In this document: piece by piece, positions 7,726 through 16,884 of the stretch
Numbering within the stretch: position 1 is the stretch's first letter
Layout: each line of letters opens with the position of its first letter
The notes under the pieces: model-generated
What the model saw: the letters and a program-made list of their open reading frames with translations, nothing else
Told to the model about the DNA's origin: nothing
The model's database searches: none
Assembly: GCA_944372525.1 (NCBI GenBank)
Contig: CALVZL010000031.1
Coordinates: forward strand, 1 to 39,186
Origin: an uncultured Clostridia bacterium
GTDB lineage: Bacteria; Bacillota; Clostridia; Christensenellales; Borkfalkiaceae
Reading direction: 5' to 3'
Length of the DNA stretch: 39,186 bases
Program-made: the position numbers and the translations under genes

Positions 7726-10316
7726 AGGCGATGCACATGAGAGGTTTTTTTGCAAAATTGCTTGCGGCGGCAGTGGGGATCGGCTGTCTTGCGGCCGTTC
7801 CGATTGCGGGTTTGGCACGGGCAGAAGGGGAAACGGAATCGTATGGCGATGCCATTGTCTCGTATTCGGCGACGGAAGAACGGCCGGGATTTACCGTGCT
7901 CGTCCAAGATGCCGACGAGGGAGACAGCGTGACGCTTTCCCAGGAACCCGTGTCGTTTGAGTACGAATATCTCGCCGTCTCTTTCCTGCTGTCCTATTCA
8001 AACGGAGAAGGGGGCGACCGTTCTCTTCCGCTGAAGCTGCAGATCAACGGAACTTCTTTGCAGACGGAGGGCATGCTGGCGGCGATCGATGCGGAGGGAA
8101 CCCAAACGGAGATCGCGACGCAGGACGGATATTTTGTGCTGACACCGGAGTTTAAGGGGACGATCTATTTTCCTGCCGCATTGCTCGGCGGCGCGGAGGA
8201 GATTTCGCAGTTCGGCGTTTCCGTCGACGGAACGCACGATGCGGAATTTGTCGTGCTCAATGCGTACGGCTGTCAGAACACGGGCGATCCGCTGGAGGAG
8301 CCGGTAATCAACGACAACAATATGATCGTGACGGCGGACGAGGGGATTGAAGTGGCAGCGGGTTTTCAGATTACAAAGACGGGGACCGTCCAGAACAACG
8401 GCGTGCACATCGTGCAGGACCCCGTTCCCTTCGATTCGAAGTACCTCGGGATCGAACTTGCCGTGACGGAGACGGTTCAGTTTGAAAACGACCACAATAT
8501 TCTCTTCAAGATCGCGATCAACGGAAACGATCCGATCACGCCCGAGCACAACACGCTGTTCCCGGTCGCCTGCCGCGACAGCGACCGTTCGACGATCGCG
8601 AACATGTACGGAGGCTGGTTTGTGCTTCCGGAATTTTTCGACGGAATGCTCTACCTCGAAGCGGAAGCATATTTGGAGGGGGCGACGGAGATCTCGCAGA
8701 TCGATTTTCTCTTTGACGAAGCGCATACCGGAGAAATGACGGTCCGCAACATATTCGGGTGCGAAGAGATCGGTTCGGCGTATAATCCTTTGACGGGGAC
8801 CATCTTCTTTAAGGGAGAGCAGGCGACCATCAGCGCCACCAATGTGGAAAATACGGGGTTCAATACCTACGCGGGGTTTAAGCGTTATCCGGCAGAAGCA
8901 GTCGGAGACAACAAATATCTTGCGGTCTATGTCAAGTTTGATTCGTTTACGGTTGCGGATCCCGCCGATCATTTCACCTATGTCTCTTTCACGGTGAACG
9001 GAATTCTGCTTCCCGAAATGGGTAATTTAACGGGATATCCCGCCGACGGCTCCGGTCCCGTTCAGATCGAGCACAAGTGGGGGAACTGGGTGGTGATCCC
9101 CGATTCGTTTGAAGGGGTGATCTATTTTCCGCTGGAGACCTATCTGCCCGGCATTACGGCGCTGGAGAGCTTTCAGTTCGGTTTTGACGGATCGCATATG
9201 CAGAATTTGGCGTATAAGATCGGATTTGCAGAGGAAGCGGGCGGAGTTCCTGTTTATATCGATCTGACCAAAGACAAGGAAGCGGAGATCGTAAAGCATG
9301 TCGCCCGGTTTGAAAACTATCTGCCCGACGAGCGCACGACGAAAGAGGTCGTTGAACTGGCGTCCTTTGCGGAAGAGAACTTGGTTTATAGCGGAGACGG
9401 TCTGGAAGTGTTCGACACCTATACCGATACCGAAGTGCGGTTCGGCGGCGTATGGATGGAGGAAAAGAGCTGGGAAAATTCTCTTGTCGTGCATGTCAAA
9501 TCGCCGATGGAGGGAGGAAAACCCGTAAACTCTGAGGAAAGCGTCGATCCTTACGGATTCATCGAATTCAATTTGGACGCGCCGACGGAACTTCTGTCGG
9601 GAATTGCCGTAAACGTGCAGTGCCTTTCCGGCGAATGTTATTTCCGCGTATATCTGATCGACGAGAACGGCTGTTATTGGTCTCCTTCTTACGGGGGGAC
9701 ATATCCGCTGGTCGCCGAAGGAGCCCCCGGAGAAATGCAGACGCTCTATCAGAACTTTTATTATCAGGAAGAGGACTACGGGACGCTCTATCTTCCCAAG
9801 ACCTCTTTTGTGCTCGACGCGTTCTATTCGGGGGAAAACACGCCTTCGGACGGAATGGGCAAAATCGTAAAGATCGCATTTTCTTTTGACATGCTGAACG
9901 GATTGGGAAGAGAAATGTGCATCGGTTCGATCGCCAATGTCGAGCTGGACTGGGAAGCGGGAATTTTGAATGTGACGCGTTTGTTTGTGCCTTCTTCCAT
10001 GACGGATGAGGAACTGGGAATCGGAACGGTTGCGGGTACGGTCGTATCCAGTCCGAGCGCAGAAATACACGTCGCCAACTTTGTATTGCAGCGGGAGACA
10101 TTGGAACAGACGCCCGGATATCTCGAACCGAGCAATCCCGGGAATCCCGACGACGGAAAAGAAGATCCCCCGGATGGCAATCAGGACAAAGAGGAGCCGA
10201 CGGACAATAGCGGCGGCAAAACTGACGTGATCGTCGGGGTCAGCATCGCGGCGGCCGTCGTGATCTGCGGCGCGGTTGTACTGACGGTCGTTCTCGTCAG
10301 GCGCAGACGTCGATAA
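7722..10316 (+). CDS. large surface protein with three internal repeats and C-terminal membrane anchor, function unknown
   Basis: An 864-aa exported protein. Residues 1-36 are a signal peptide ending in an AxA-type site (GLARA before EGE). Three diverged repeats of about 145-150 residues follow (about 42-186, 197-350, 359-507). Each holds a conserved series: a YLAV- or YLGI-type strand, a FxINGxxL-type strand, GYFVL/GGWFVL/GNWVVI, then G-x-I/L-YF/YL and ISQFxxxxDGxH. Residues about 508-790 form another beta-rich region that may be a carbohydrate-binding jelly roll. A Pro/Asp/Glu-rich linker (about 798-834) leads to a transmembrane helix (about 836-858) and RRRRR tail. No sortase motif precedes the helix, so it is a membrane-anchored surface protein. 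It overlaps the nucleoside hydrolase gene by four bases and has GGAG 7 bases upstream. I infer a role in binding the substrate at the surface. Confidence 0.8.
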   Translation: MKAMHMRGFFAKLLAAAVGIGCLAAVPIAGLARAEGETESYGDAIVSYSATEERPGFTVLVQDADEGDSVTLSQEPVSFEYEYLAVSFLLSYSNGEGGDRSLPLKLQINGTSLQTEGMLAAIDAEGTQTEIATQDGYFVLTPEFKGTIYFPAALLGGAEEISQFGVSVDGTHDAEFVVLNAYGCQNTGDPLEEPVINDNNMIVTADEGIEVAAGFQITKTGTVQNNGVHIVQDPVPFDSKYLGIELAVTETVQFENDHNILFKIAINGNDPITPEHNTLFPVACRDSDRSTIANMYGGWFVLPEFFDGMLYLEAEAYLEGATEISQIDFLFDEAHTGEMTVRNIFGCEEIGSAYNPLTGTIFFKGEQATISATNVENTGFNTYAGFKRYPAEAVGDNKYLAVYVKFDSFTVADPADHFTYVSFTVNGILLPEMGNLTGYPADGSGPVQIEHKWGNWVVIPDSFEGVIYFPLETYLPGITALESFQFGFDGSHMQNLAYKIGFAEEAGGVPVYIDLTKDKEAEIVKHVARFENYLPDERTTKEVVELASFAEENLVYSGDGLEVFDTYTDTEVRFGGVWMEEKSWENSLVVHVKSPMEGGKPVNSEESVDPYGFIEFNLDAPTELLSGIAVNVQCLSGECYFRVYLIDENGCYWSPSYGGTYPLVAEGAPGEMQTLYQNFYYQEEDYGTLYLPKTSFVLDAFYSGENTPSDGMGKIVKIAFSFDMLNGLGREMCIGSIANVELDWEAGILNVTRLFVPSSMTDEELGIGTVAGTVVSSPSAEIHVANFVLQRETLEQTPGYLEPSNPGNPDDGKEDPPDGNQDKEEPTDNSGGKTDVIVGVSIAAAVVICGAVVLTVVLVRRRRR

Positions 10317-10327
10317 AGTACAGGGTG

Positions 10328-10375
10328 CGGGGGCGGTCATATCCGAAAGCCTTGCGCGGATCGCCCCCGTTCTTT
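10328..10375 (+). terminator. bulged hairpin between surface protein and lipoprotein genes, terminator or attenuator
   Basis: CGGGGGCG (10328-10335) pairs with CGCCCCCG (10362-10369); after a 5-base bulge the stem continues as ATCCG with CGGAT. TTCTTT follows. It lies inside an otherwise tightly packed operon, 10 bases before the ribosome binding site of the next gene, so it probably lowers rather than abolishes expression of the two downstream lipoproteins. Confidence 0.55.
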
Positions 10376-10385
10376 CGGAGGATGT

Positions 10386-11543
10386 ATGAAAAAGATAGGA
10401 TATTTCATACTTGCCGCCGTTTTGGCGGGAGGAGTATGTCAGATGAACGCATGCGGATTGGACGAGACGGCGGAAATTCCGGAAGGGTATGTCGCGGAGA
10501 CGGCAGAAGGACTGATGTTTGATGACGCCGCAGGGGCGCGGACATATAATTATTGTCCCTGCGTCATCGTGGAAGGAGATACCGCGCATGTGTGGTATTG
10601 TTCGAGTGTAGAAGAAGGGATCGGCGGCGACGATCACATCGCATACCGCAGCGGGAAAAGAGCAGACGGCGTCTGGTATTGGAGTCCGAAGAAAATTGTG
10701 CTCGGCGCCGAAGAGGGGACCTATTATTCGGGGAATATCTGTGACCCGGACGTCGTAAAGGGAGAATTCCATATGCAGGGGGAAACATATTCCTACCTGA
10801 TGGCGGTGCTCGGCTGTACGACGAAGGACAATTCTTCCAATATGTTCGGATTCAAGGCGGCGAAATCCCCCGAGGGGCCGTGGATCGACGTTCCGTCCGT
10901 CAGTCCGCTCTACAACTTTTACGATTACTACCCCGGCTATGTCTACAACGGCGCAAATGAATTTATCTGGGGTTGGGGACAGTGCAGTCTCGTCAGCGTC
11001 GACAAAAAGGGAAAAGTTCTGCTCTTTTATACGGGAAGAAGCGCTACTTCTCAAAAACTGGAATGCTGGGATTTTTCCGATCTCGATCATCCGAAAGGGC
11101 TCTATGAAACGGAGGTCCGCAATCAAGGGGTTTTCGATTTGAACGGAGCGCAGGACAGCATCTGCAACGCACAGTTTATGTACGATGAAGCGGCGAGCCG
11201 ATTTTATATGATTTGCGATGTGCATCCTTTCCGCACAGACCGTTGGCCGACCAACCTTCCGGAGGCTTCCCGCGTCTATTACTTCGATGATTTTTCGGGC
11301 GGGGAGCCGGGAGAGGCCTTTCTCGGAAAAAATTTGCAGTGGCGGGAGCTGTTCACGCTGAACGAGGCCGCAACGGGATTCCCGCACAACCACAACTGCT
11401 GCTTCTTTCGGGATCCCTACGGAAGAAAGCCGGAGGGAAAGGAACTTGAGATCGCCTATACCAAATGCGATACGGGAGAGGACTGGACGGTGTTGTTCGG
11501 CTATCGCATTTATCGCTATGCCTATCGTTTGGGAGAACAGTAA
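10386..11543 (+). CDS. lipoprotein with predicted beta-propeller (GH43-like) fold, first of a tandem pair
   Basis: A 385-aa exported protein. The signal peptide has candidate lipobox MNAC (Cys23); GGVC with Cys18 is an alternative. The body is rich in aromatic residues and repeats short blade-like units: YNYCPCVIVEGD, HIAYRSGKR, GNICDPDVVKGEF (Asp120 and Asp122), YLMAVLGCTT, FGFKAAKSPEGPWIDV, NEFIWGWGQ, VLLFYTGRS, NHNCCFFRDPYG. The DPDV-GEF, aromatic-YLMA and SPEGPW spacing resembles five-bladed propeller glycosidases of clans containing GH43, GH32 and GH117, but I cannot place it in a numbered family. GGAGG lies upstream of the ATG. It is at the outer face of the membrane next to the transporter and is probably a glycosidase or glycan-binding protein for the imported substrate; that function is inferred. 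Confidence 0.75.
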   Translation: MKKIGYFILAAVLAGGVCQMNACGLDETAEIPEGYVAETAEGLMFDDAAGARTYNYCPCVIVEGDTAHVWYCSSVEEGIGGDDHIAYRSGKRADGVWYWSPKKIVLGAEEGTYYSGNICDPDVVKGEFHMQGETYSYLMAVLGCTTKDNSSNMFGFKAAKSPEGPWIDVPSVSPLYNFYDYYPGYVYNGANEFIWGWGQCSLVSVDKKGKVLLFYTGRSATSQKLECWDFSDLDHPKGLYETEVRNQGVFDLNGAQDSICNAQFMYDEAASRFYMICDVHPFRTDRWPTNLPEASRVYYFDDFSGGEPGEAFLGKNLQWRELFTLNEAATGFPHNHNCCFFRDPYGRKPEGKELEIAYTKCDTGEDWTVLFGYRIYRYAYRLGEQ

Positions 11544-11545
11544 GA

Positions 11546-12682
11546 ATGAAAAAAAGACGCATTGCAACGATTGTCCTCGGCGCCGTCCTTTCTCTGTCGG
11601 CGATTCTGTGCCCCGCCTGTTCGAATGTGCCGGACGGATACGCGGCGGAATGGGAAACCGGGCAGATGTTCGACGAGCCGGGAGATTTCGTTTCCATCTA
11701 TAACTATTGTCCGAGCATTCTTGTGGAGGGGGACAACGCATACGTGTGGTACTGCTCCAACAAATCTTCGGGCGCGCACGGAGATCATATTGCGTATCGC
11801 AAAGGGAAAAGGGTGGGCGAGACCTGGTATTGGAGCGAAAAACAGATCGCCTTCGGACCGGAAGAGGGAACGTACTATTCCGGTAACATCTGCGATCCCG
11901 ACGTGATCCGGGGCGAATTTTCTTATCACGGGGAGACGTATACCTATTTGATGGCGGTACTCGGCTGTACGACCGTGGACAACAGTTCCAACATGTTCGG
12001 ATTCAAAATAGCAAAATCTCCGGACGGTCCGTGGATCGATGTGCCGGAAGTGAGTCCGCTCTATGACTTTTACGACTATTATCCCGATTACGTCTACGAT
12101 GAAACAAACGAATTCATTTGGGGCTGGGGACAGTGCAGCCTTATCAGCATCGACGAAAAAGGGAAAATCCTGCTCTTTTATACGGGAAGAAGCGGTACGG
12201 GCCAGAAAGTCGAGTGTTGGGATTTTTCCGACCTTGAAGAGCCCCAAAGTCTCTGGGAGGCGGAGGTTTCGAATGCGGGGATCTACACTTCGGACGGGCA
12301 ACAGGATACCATTTGCAACGCGCAGTTTGCCTATGAGCCCGTGTCGCGGAGGATCTATATGGTGTGCGATACCCATCCGTTCAGCGAATTTGAAGTGCCG
12401 ACCAATCTTCCCTATGCCTCGAACGTCTATTATTTCGACGTGCCGGAGGACAAGGAATTCTATGAAGTGTTCGATCAGAAATTCACATGGAACAAGCTGT
12501 TTTCGATCGACAGCGCGCTGACGGGATTCCCCCGCAATCACAATTGCTGTTTTTTCCGCGATCCTTACGGTCGGTTACTGTCGGAGGAGCGCCTCGATCT
12601 GGCCTATACGATGAGTCTGACGGGAGCGGATTGGAAGGTGCTTTATACCTATCGCATTTATCATTTGGAATATCTGCTCTGA
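11546..12682 (+). CDS. lipoprotein with predicted beta-propeller (GH43-like) fold, second of a tandem pair
   Basis: A 378-aa paralogue of the preceding protein. Its ATG is two bases after that stop, with GGGAGAA upstream. The signal peptide ends in lipobox CPAC with lipidated Cys25. Long blocks are identical or nearly so between the two: EEGTYYSGNICDPDV, TYLMAVLGCTT, DNSSNMFGFK, AKSPDGPWIDVP, NEFIWGWGQCSL, ECWDFSDL, PTNLP, NHNCCFFRDPYGR. The pair therefore arose by tandem duplication, and the candidate acidic residues (DPD and the Glu of NEFIWG) are kept in both copies, which argues that both are functional. Divergence is highest in the signal peptide and in the region after TNAGIY/QGVF (about residues 240-300), possibly adjusting specificity. 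This is the last gene of the operon before the hairpin at 12804. Confidence 0.75.
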   Translation: MKKRRIATIVLGAVLSLSAILCPACSNVPDGYAAEWETGQMFDEPGDFVSIYNYCPSILVEGDNAYVWYCSNKSSGAHGDHIAYRKGKRVGETWYWSEKQIAFGPEEGTYYSGNICDPDVIRGEFSYHGETYTYLMAVLGCTTVDNSSNMFGFKIAKSPDGPWIDVPEVSPLYDFYDYYPDYVYDETNEFIWGWGQCSLISIDEKGKILLFYTGRSGTGQKVECWDFSDLEEPQSLWEAEVSNAGIYTSDGQQDTICNAQFAYEPVSRRIYMVCDTHPFSEFEVPTNLPYASNVYYFDVPEDKEFYEVFDQKFTWNKLFSIDSALTGFPRNHNCCFFRDPYGRLLSEERLDLAYTMSLTGADWKVLYTYRIYHLEYLL

Positions 12683-12803
12683 CAAGAGTCGCAGAGCAGT
12701 CCCTTTTCAAATTTGTTTATACTGACGGCGGTCCATGCATGAAGCGCCGAAGGGCGATTCCGTATCCTCCCCCTGATGCGGAACAGAAAATTCCTTATCT
12801 TGA

Positions 12804-12844
12804 GGCTAAGGGCGGCGGACTTCGGTCCGCCGCCCTTAGCCTTT
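12804..12844 (+). terminator. perfect 17-bp UUCG hairpin, terminator of the ABC operon
   Basis: Bases 12804-12820 and 12825-12841 are exact reverse complements closing a TTCG tetraloop. Only TTT follows, so the U-tract is poor. It lies 120 bases after the last operon gene and before the promoter at 12910. Confidence 0.7.
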
Positions 12845-12909
12845 CGTGCACGGCGGGAGAACAGGAAGAGAATGGAAGCGGGGAATTTGAAGAGGAGGGG
12901 ATAATAAAG

Positions 12910-12937
12910 TTGACTTTCCCGAAAGGGGTGTTATAAT
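12910..12937 (+). promoter_or_regulatory. strong sigma-A promoter of the LRR/InlB lipoprotein gene
   Basis: TTGACT (12910-12915) and TATAAT (12932-12937) with 16-base spacing. The leader is only about 25 bases long. Confidence 0.8.
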
Positions 12938-12965
12938 ACATCCGAGAGAAAAAAGAAGGAAAAGA

Positions 12966-15900
12966 ATGGCGATGAAAAAATTTCTGATTGCATTGATTGT
13001 TATCTTTTCTCTGTTTGCGATGAGCGCGTGCAAGATCTCCGTGAAATATAACGTCGATTTTTATGTGGACGGAGCGTTGTATGCGACGGTCGGAACGGAC
13101 GGCGACGTGCTGACGATGCCGAATGATCCCGAAAAGGAAGGCTATTCTTTTGAAGGATGGTTCTGGGACGAAACATCGCGGGAGAAGCCCTTTACGCTCG
13201 CTTCTCTGCTGGATCAGCCGCTTTCCGAAGAGAACCGTTACTCCGTCTATGCGCAATTCAGCGAGATCGATTATTCGCAGTTTTTATCCGTTGAAGGATT
13301 TGCCTTGCAGGACGGAACCTTCCGCGCGCAAGTGCCGAATGCGACGGATCGGCTCGACTTGGAAGGGAAGATCTCGCTCGGGGAAGGGGTCCCTTATTTT
13401 CTCAGCGCGGACGAGGCGGGCAACGATCGGATGGATTCTCTCGTTCTCTCTCTGAAGGAGGGAGACAACCGCTTTTATCTTCAGGTACAAAATGCGACGA
13501 AGACCGTTTCCGTCGCCCTGGATGTCCGGAGAGCGCCCCTCTATACGGTGACGTTCGATCCCGCGGGCGGCACGGCGGTTTCCTCGCAGAAGGTGGAAGA
13601 AGGACAGACCGCCGCCGCGCCGGAGGCGCCCGAACGGACGGGGTACACCTTCCGCGCATGGTCTCCCGCGCTGACCACTCCCATTCTCTCGGACATGACA
13701 TTTACCGCCGTCTGGGAGGGAGATGTCTACACGGTTCGGCTGGATGCCGCAGGCGGTACGCTTGCCCAGCAGACGGTGCAGGCGGTCAGCGGACAAATTC
13801 CGCAATTTCCTCTTCCCGAGCGGACAGGGTATACCTTCGAGGGCTGGTATCTCGGTTCGGAACGGGTGGACAATGCAGAATGGTCGCATTATGAAGATGC
13901 CGAAGTTCGCGCGGCGTGGGAACCGATCCTTTATTCGATCTCCTATGTCGTCGGAGAGGACGTCCGCAACGAGGAAAATCCCTCTTCCTATTCGATCGAG
14001 ACGCCGACCTTTTCCCTTTCCGCGCCCGTTCGTGCCGGCGCGGAATTTTGCGGCTGGTATGCCGACGAAGCGCTCACGCATCCTCTCGAACGCATCGAAG
14101 AGGGGACGACGGGCGATCTGACCCTGTATCCGAAGTGGGAACTGATTTCTTATTCCATCACCTATCATCTCGACGGCGGGACGCAGAATCCGCAGAACCC
14201 TTCGTCATACGATATCGAGACCGCACTTGTTTTTCTCCTTCCGACGAAGAAGGATTACATGTTCGAAGGCTGGTATGAGAATGCCGCCTGCACGGGCGAT
14301 CCGCTGTCTTCGGAGCTTTTGCCGGGCGAAAAGATCGGGCAGCTGGAACTTTGGGCGAAATGGCAGTACGGCACGGAGGGACTGCTCTTTGCCGAGAGTT
14401 TTTACAGCCCCGGGAAGTGGATGGTCAGCGGTTATATCGGCACTTGTTCCGACGTCGTCATCCCCTCCGTCTATACAGAGGACGGTATTGCGGCGGAGGT
14501 CGCGGAGATCGGAAGGGCTGCGTTCAAAGACAATCAGACGGTCTGCAGCGTGAACATTCCTTCGTCGGTGCGCCATATCGACGATCTTGCATTTTATGGC
14601 TGCGCTTTGCTGCGTCGGGTGAATTCTCTGAGCGGCATCCAAACGTTTGGAACTTCTGCATTTGACGAATGTCCGTTTGTCATCGTCCGCGTGGCGGAGG
14701 CCTCCGTCCCGCAGAATGCAAATTGGGCAAACATCGGCGCGCCGATTCTCTTTCAGGCGGGAGAGGAGAATTGTACGGAAATCGGAGGCGCCGGATATCG
14801 TGTGCTTGAGGGCGGGGCGTCGTTGTATCGCTATTACGGGGAGGAAACGTCGTTTTCCGTTCCCGACGCCATTCCGTTCCGCGGGGAAATGGTTCCCGTG
14901 ACCGAGATCGGAGAAAGTGCGTTTCAGGCGAGTTCGCTGCAGTCGCTTACGGTCGCGCGCGGAATTGAAATCATTGGAGAAAATGCCTTCGCTTTTATGC
15001 CCGCGTTGTCGGAATTTCATTACAATGCGGAAAATGCGATCTGCTATGGGGAGCGGGGATGTTTCGGATTTATGGATGGGCAGACGCTGAAGGTCGCGAT
15101 CGGAGCGGACGTGCGGATGATTCCGTCGCAGTTGTTTTATCAGGCGGGGGTCCGTTCTCTGACCTTTGAGGAGGGCGTCACGCTCACGATCGGAGAGAGT
15201 GCATTCGAGCGGGCCTTGCTTCCGCAGGAGCTGGTTCTGAGCAAGCGCGTCTGCGAGATCGGGAGCAGGGCGTTTTTCGAGGCGCAGACGGGCGAGCTGA
15301 CGTTTGAAAGCGGAAGTCTGCTTCGGGTGATCGGAGCAAGCGCCTTTACCGGCGCAAAACTGGAATGCGTGATCCTTCCGCAGGGGCTCTTTGAGATCGG
15401 AAGCGAAGCGTTGGCCTGCGGTCTGAAAAGGCTGTATCTTCCGATCTCCGTACAGGTGATGGGATTCGGCGCGCTGTCTTTTTCGGCGGGCGCAGTGGTC
15501 GACGTTGAGGCGTTTTCCGCCCCCGTCGGCTGGCAGTCGACCGATTGGATGACGATGCAGGGGATCACGGTCAATCTGGGCGCGGGAAGTCTGCGCGAGG
15601 GGGACTATTCTTATGTCGTCTCCGGCGCGGGCGTGATCCTCACCAAATATTACGGGACGTTCGGCGCCTCCGTCGTGCTTCCGGATACGCTGGCGGGAAA
15701 GCCCGTCGTCGGATTTGGGGCGTTATTCTCCGGCAATACGGCGCTCGCGAGCGTTACGTTGCCCGCGTCGCTCGAATTGGTCGCGCACAGCGCCTTCCGC
15801 GGCTGCACGGGACTTGTTTCGATCGCCGTTCCCGCGTCTGTGAAGGAGATCGGCGGCTATGCGTTCGAGGGCTGCACGGGACTTGAAACGGTGACCTTCG

Positions 15901-16709
15901 CGGAAGGCAGCATGCTCTCCTCCGTCGGAGACTATGCGTTCGCGCATTGCGGCGCGCTGCGAGGGATCGCGATCCCCGCAAAGACGGAAAGGATCGGGAA
16001 CTATGCGTTTTTGGAGTGCAAACAGCTCTCCGCGCTTACTTTTGAAGGTCAGAGTCTGCTGACGATCGGAAGAGAGGCGTTCCGCGCAAGCGGAGTCCGT
16101 AAAACGGAGCTTCCGAATTCGCTGCTTTCTTTGGGATTTTTGGCGTTTTTCGACGGCGCGCTGACGGAAGTCCGTCTTTCAGATTCCTTGAAAGAGCTTC
16201 CCATGCAGGCGTTTGCATACAATCCCGATCTCAGGATCGTGACGGGAGGAAAGAGCCTCGAGACGATCGGGGACTACTGCTTCAGCGGCTGTACGGCGCT
16301 TGCCGAATTTGTCCTGCCCGACGGATTGCGGTCGGTCGGAATGCTTTCGTTTTTCGAGTGCAGCGCTCTGAAAGAGCTGATCTTGCCCGCATCCGTGCAG
16401 AGCATCGGGACGGCGGCGTTCAGCGGATGCGACGGCCTCACGCTCTATTTGGAGGCGGAGGAGAGCGCCGCGCCTCAGAACCTGCCCGCAAGATGCGTGT
16501 TCGGCTGGACGACGGCGGGGGAGGAAAAGTATGCGGTTTCCTTCGTGAAATCGGCGGGAGGCCTTTCCGAAATTCCCGTGCCCGAACGGGAGGGCTATAC
16601 GTTTGTCGGTTGGTTTCTGAACGAACAATGCACCGGGACGTCCTATCGGAGCGATGTGTCGGGCGTTGCAGACGGTACGCGCCTGTATGCGAAGTGGGAA
16701 AAGGCGTGA
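12966..16709 (+). CDS. large surface lipoprotein with InlB B-repeats and BspA-like leucine-rich repeats
   Basis: A 1247-aa exported protein with lipobox MSAC (Cys22 counting from ATG 12966; a second ATG six bases on is possible). Residues about 30-100 and four further units from about 191 to 470 are InlB B-repeats (Listeria-Bacteroides repeats), each ending in a GYxFxGWY-type block and AxW (for example YTVTFDPAGGT, GYTFEGWYL, LYPKWEL). Residues about 490-1165 hold many BspA-type repeats (LRR_5) with the pattern IGxxAFxxCxxLxxVxIPxSVxxI. A last InlB repeat closes the protein (GYTFVGWFLNEQCTG to LYAKWEKA). Such proteins are surface adhesins or ligand-binding scaffolds in gut and oral bacteria. 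It is monocistronic, with its own strong promoter and a hairpin behind it. The partner is unknown. Confidence 0.88.
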   Translation: MAMKKFLIALIVIFSLFAMSACKISVKYNVDFYVDGALYATVGTDGDVLTMPNDPEKEGYSFEGWFWDETSREKPFTLASLLDQPLSEENRYSVYAQFSEIDYSQFLSVEGFALQDGTFRAQVPNATDRLDLEGKISLGEGVPYFLSADEAGNDRMDSLVLSLKEGDNRFYLQVQNATKTVSVALDVRRAPLYTVTFDPAGGTAVSSQKVEEGQTAAAPEAPERTGYTFRAWSPALTTPILSDMTFTAVWEGDVYTVRLDAAGGTLAQQTVQAVSGQIPQFPLPERTGYTFEGWYLGSERVDNAEWSHYEDAEVRAAWEPILYSISYVVGEDVRNEENPSSYSIETPTFSLSAPVRAGAEFCGWYADEALTHPLERIEEGTTGDLTLYPKWELISYSITYHLDGGTQNPQNPSSYDIETALVFLLPTKKDYMFEGWYENAACTGDPLSSELLPGEKIGQLELWAKWQYGTEGLLFAESFYSPGKWMVSGYIGTCSDVVIPSVYTEDGIAAEVAEIGRAAFKDNQTVCSVNIPSSVRHIDDLAFYGCALLRRVNSLSGIQTFGTSAFDECPFVIVRVAEASVPQNANWANIGAPILFQAGEENCTEIGGAGYRVLEGGASLYRYYGEETSFSVPDAIPFRGEMVPVTEIGESAFQASSLQSLTVARGIEIIGENAFAFMPALSEFHYNAENAICYGERGCFGFMDGQTLKVAIGADVRMIPSQLFYQAGVRSLTFEEGVTLTIGESAFERALLPQELVLSKRVCEIGSRAFFEAQTGELTFESGSLLRVIGASAFTGAKLECVILPQGLFEIGSEALACGLKRLYLPISVQVMGFGALSFSAGAVVDVEAFSAPVGWQSTDWMTMQGITVNLGAGSLREGDYSYVVSGAGVILTKYYGTFGASVVLPDTLAGKPVVGFGALFSGNTALASVTLPASLELVAHSAFRGCTGLVSIAVPASVKEIGGYAFEGCTGLETVTFAEGSMLSSVGDYAFAHCGALRGIAIPAKTERIGNYAFLECKQLSALTFEGQSLLTIGREAFRASGVRKTELPNSLLSLGFLAFFDGALTEVRLSDSLKELPMQAFAYNPDLRIVTGGKSLETIGDYCFSGCTALAEFVLPDGLRSVGMLSFFECSALKELILPASVQSIGTAAFSGCDGLTLYLEAEESAAPQNLPARCVFGWTTAGEEKYAVSFVKSAGGLSEIPVPEREGYTFVGWFLNEQCTGTSYRSDVSGVADGTRLYAKWEKA

Positions 16710-16749
16710 TTTCGCGGTTTTCCGCGGAGGGAGGAGCAAAAACCGAACA

Positions 16750-16775
16750 GGGACCGCCGCATTTGCGGCGGTCCC
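16750..16775 (+). terminator. hairpin behind the LRR/InlB gene
   Basis: GGGACCGCCGC and its exact reverse complement flank an ATTT loop, 40 bases past the stop. There is no U-tract, so it may be a processing or stabilising hairpin, with the next hairpin as true terminator. Confidence 0.5.
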
Positions 16776-16797
16776 CGCAGGGAAGTTTATCGCAGAA

Positions 16798-16840
16798 AAG
16801 AAGCGCACGATGCCTTGCAAGCAAGGCAGGTGCGCTTCTT
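16798..16840. terminator. bidirectional terminator between convergent genes
   Basis: AAGAAGCGCAC (16798-16808) pairs with GTGCGCTTCTT (16830-16840); an inner stem GCCTT/AAGGC extends it. It lies between the convergent LRR/InlB gene and the minus-strand antiporter gene and can serve both. Confidence 0.65.
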
Positions 16841-16884
16841 GATTCGTCTTAATGGGAGTTGTGCGTTTCCCGCTCTTTTTGCGG

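Noticed and set aside
9027..11741. Very long minus-strand open frame (904 codons) across the surface protein and lipoprotein genes
   Set aside because: It overlaps three plus-strand genes with clear signal peptides, ribosome binding sites and paralogy; its product is low-complexity Arg/His-rich and has no recognisable family. It is a shadow frame of GC-rich codons.
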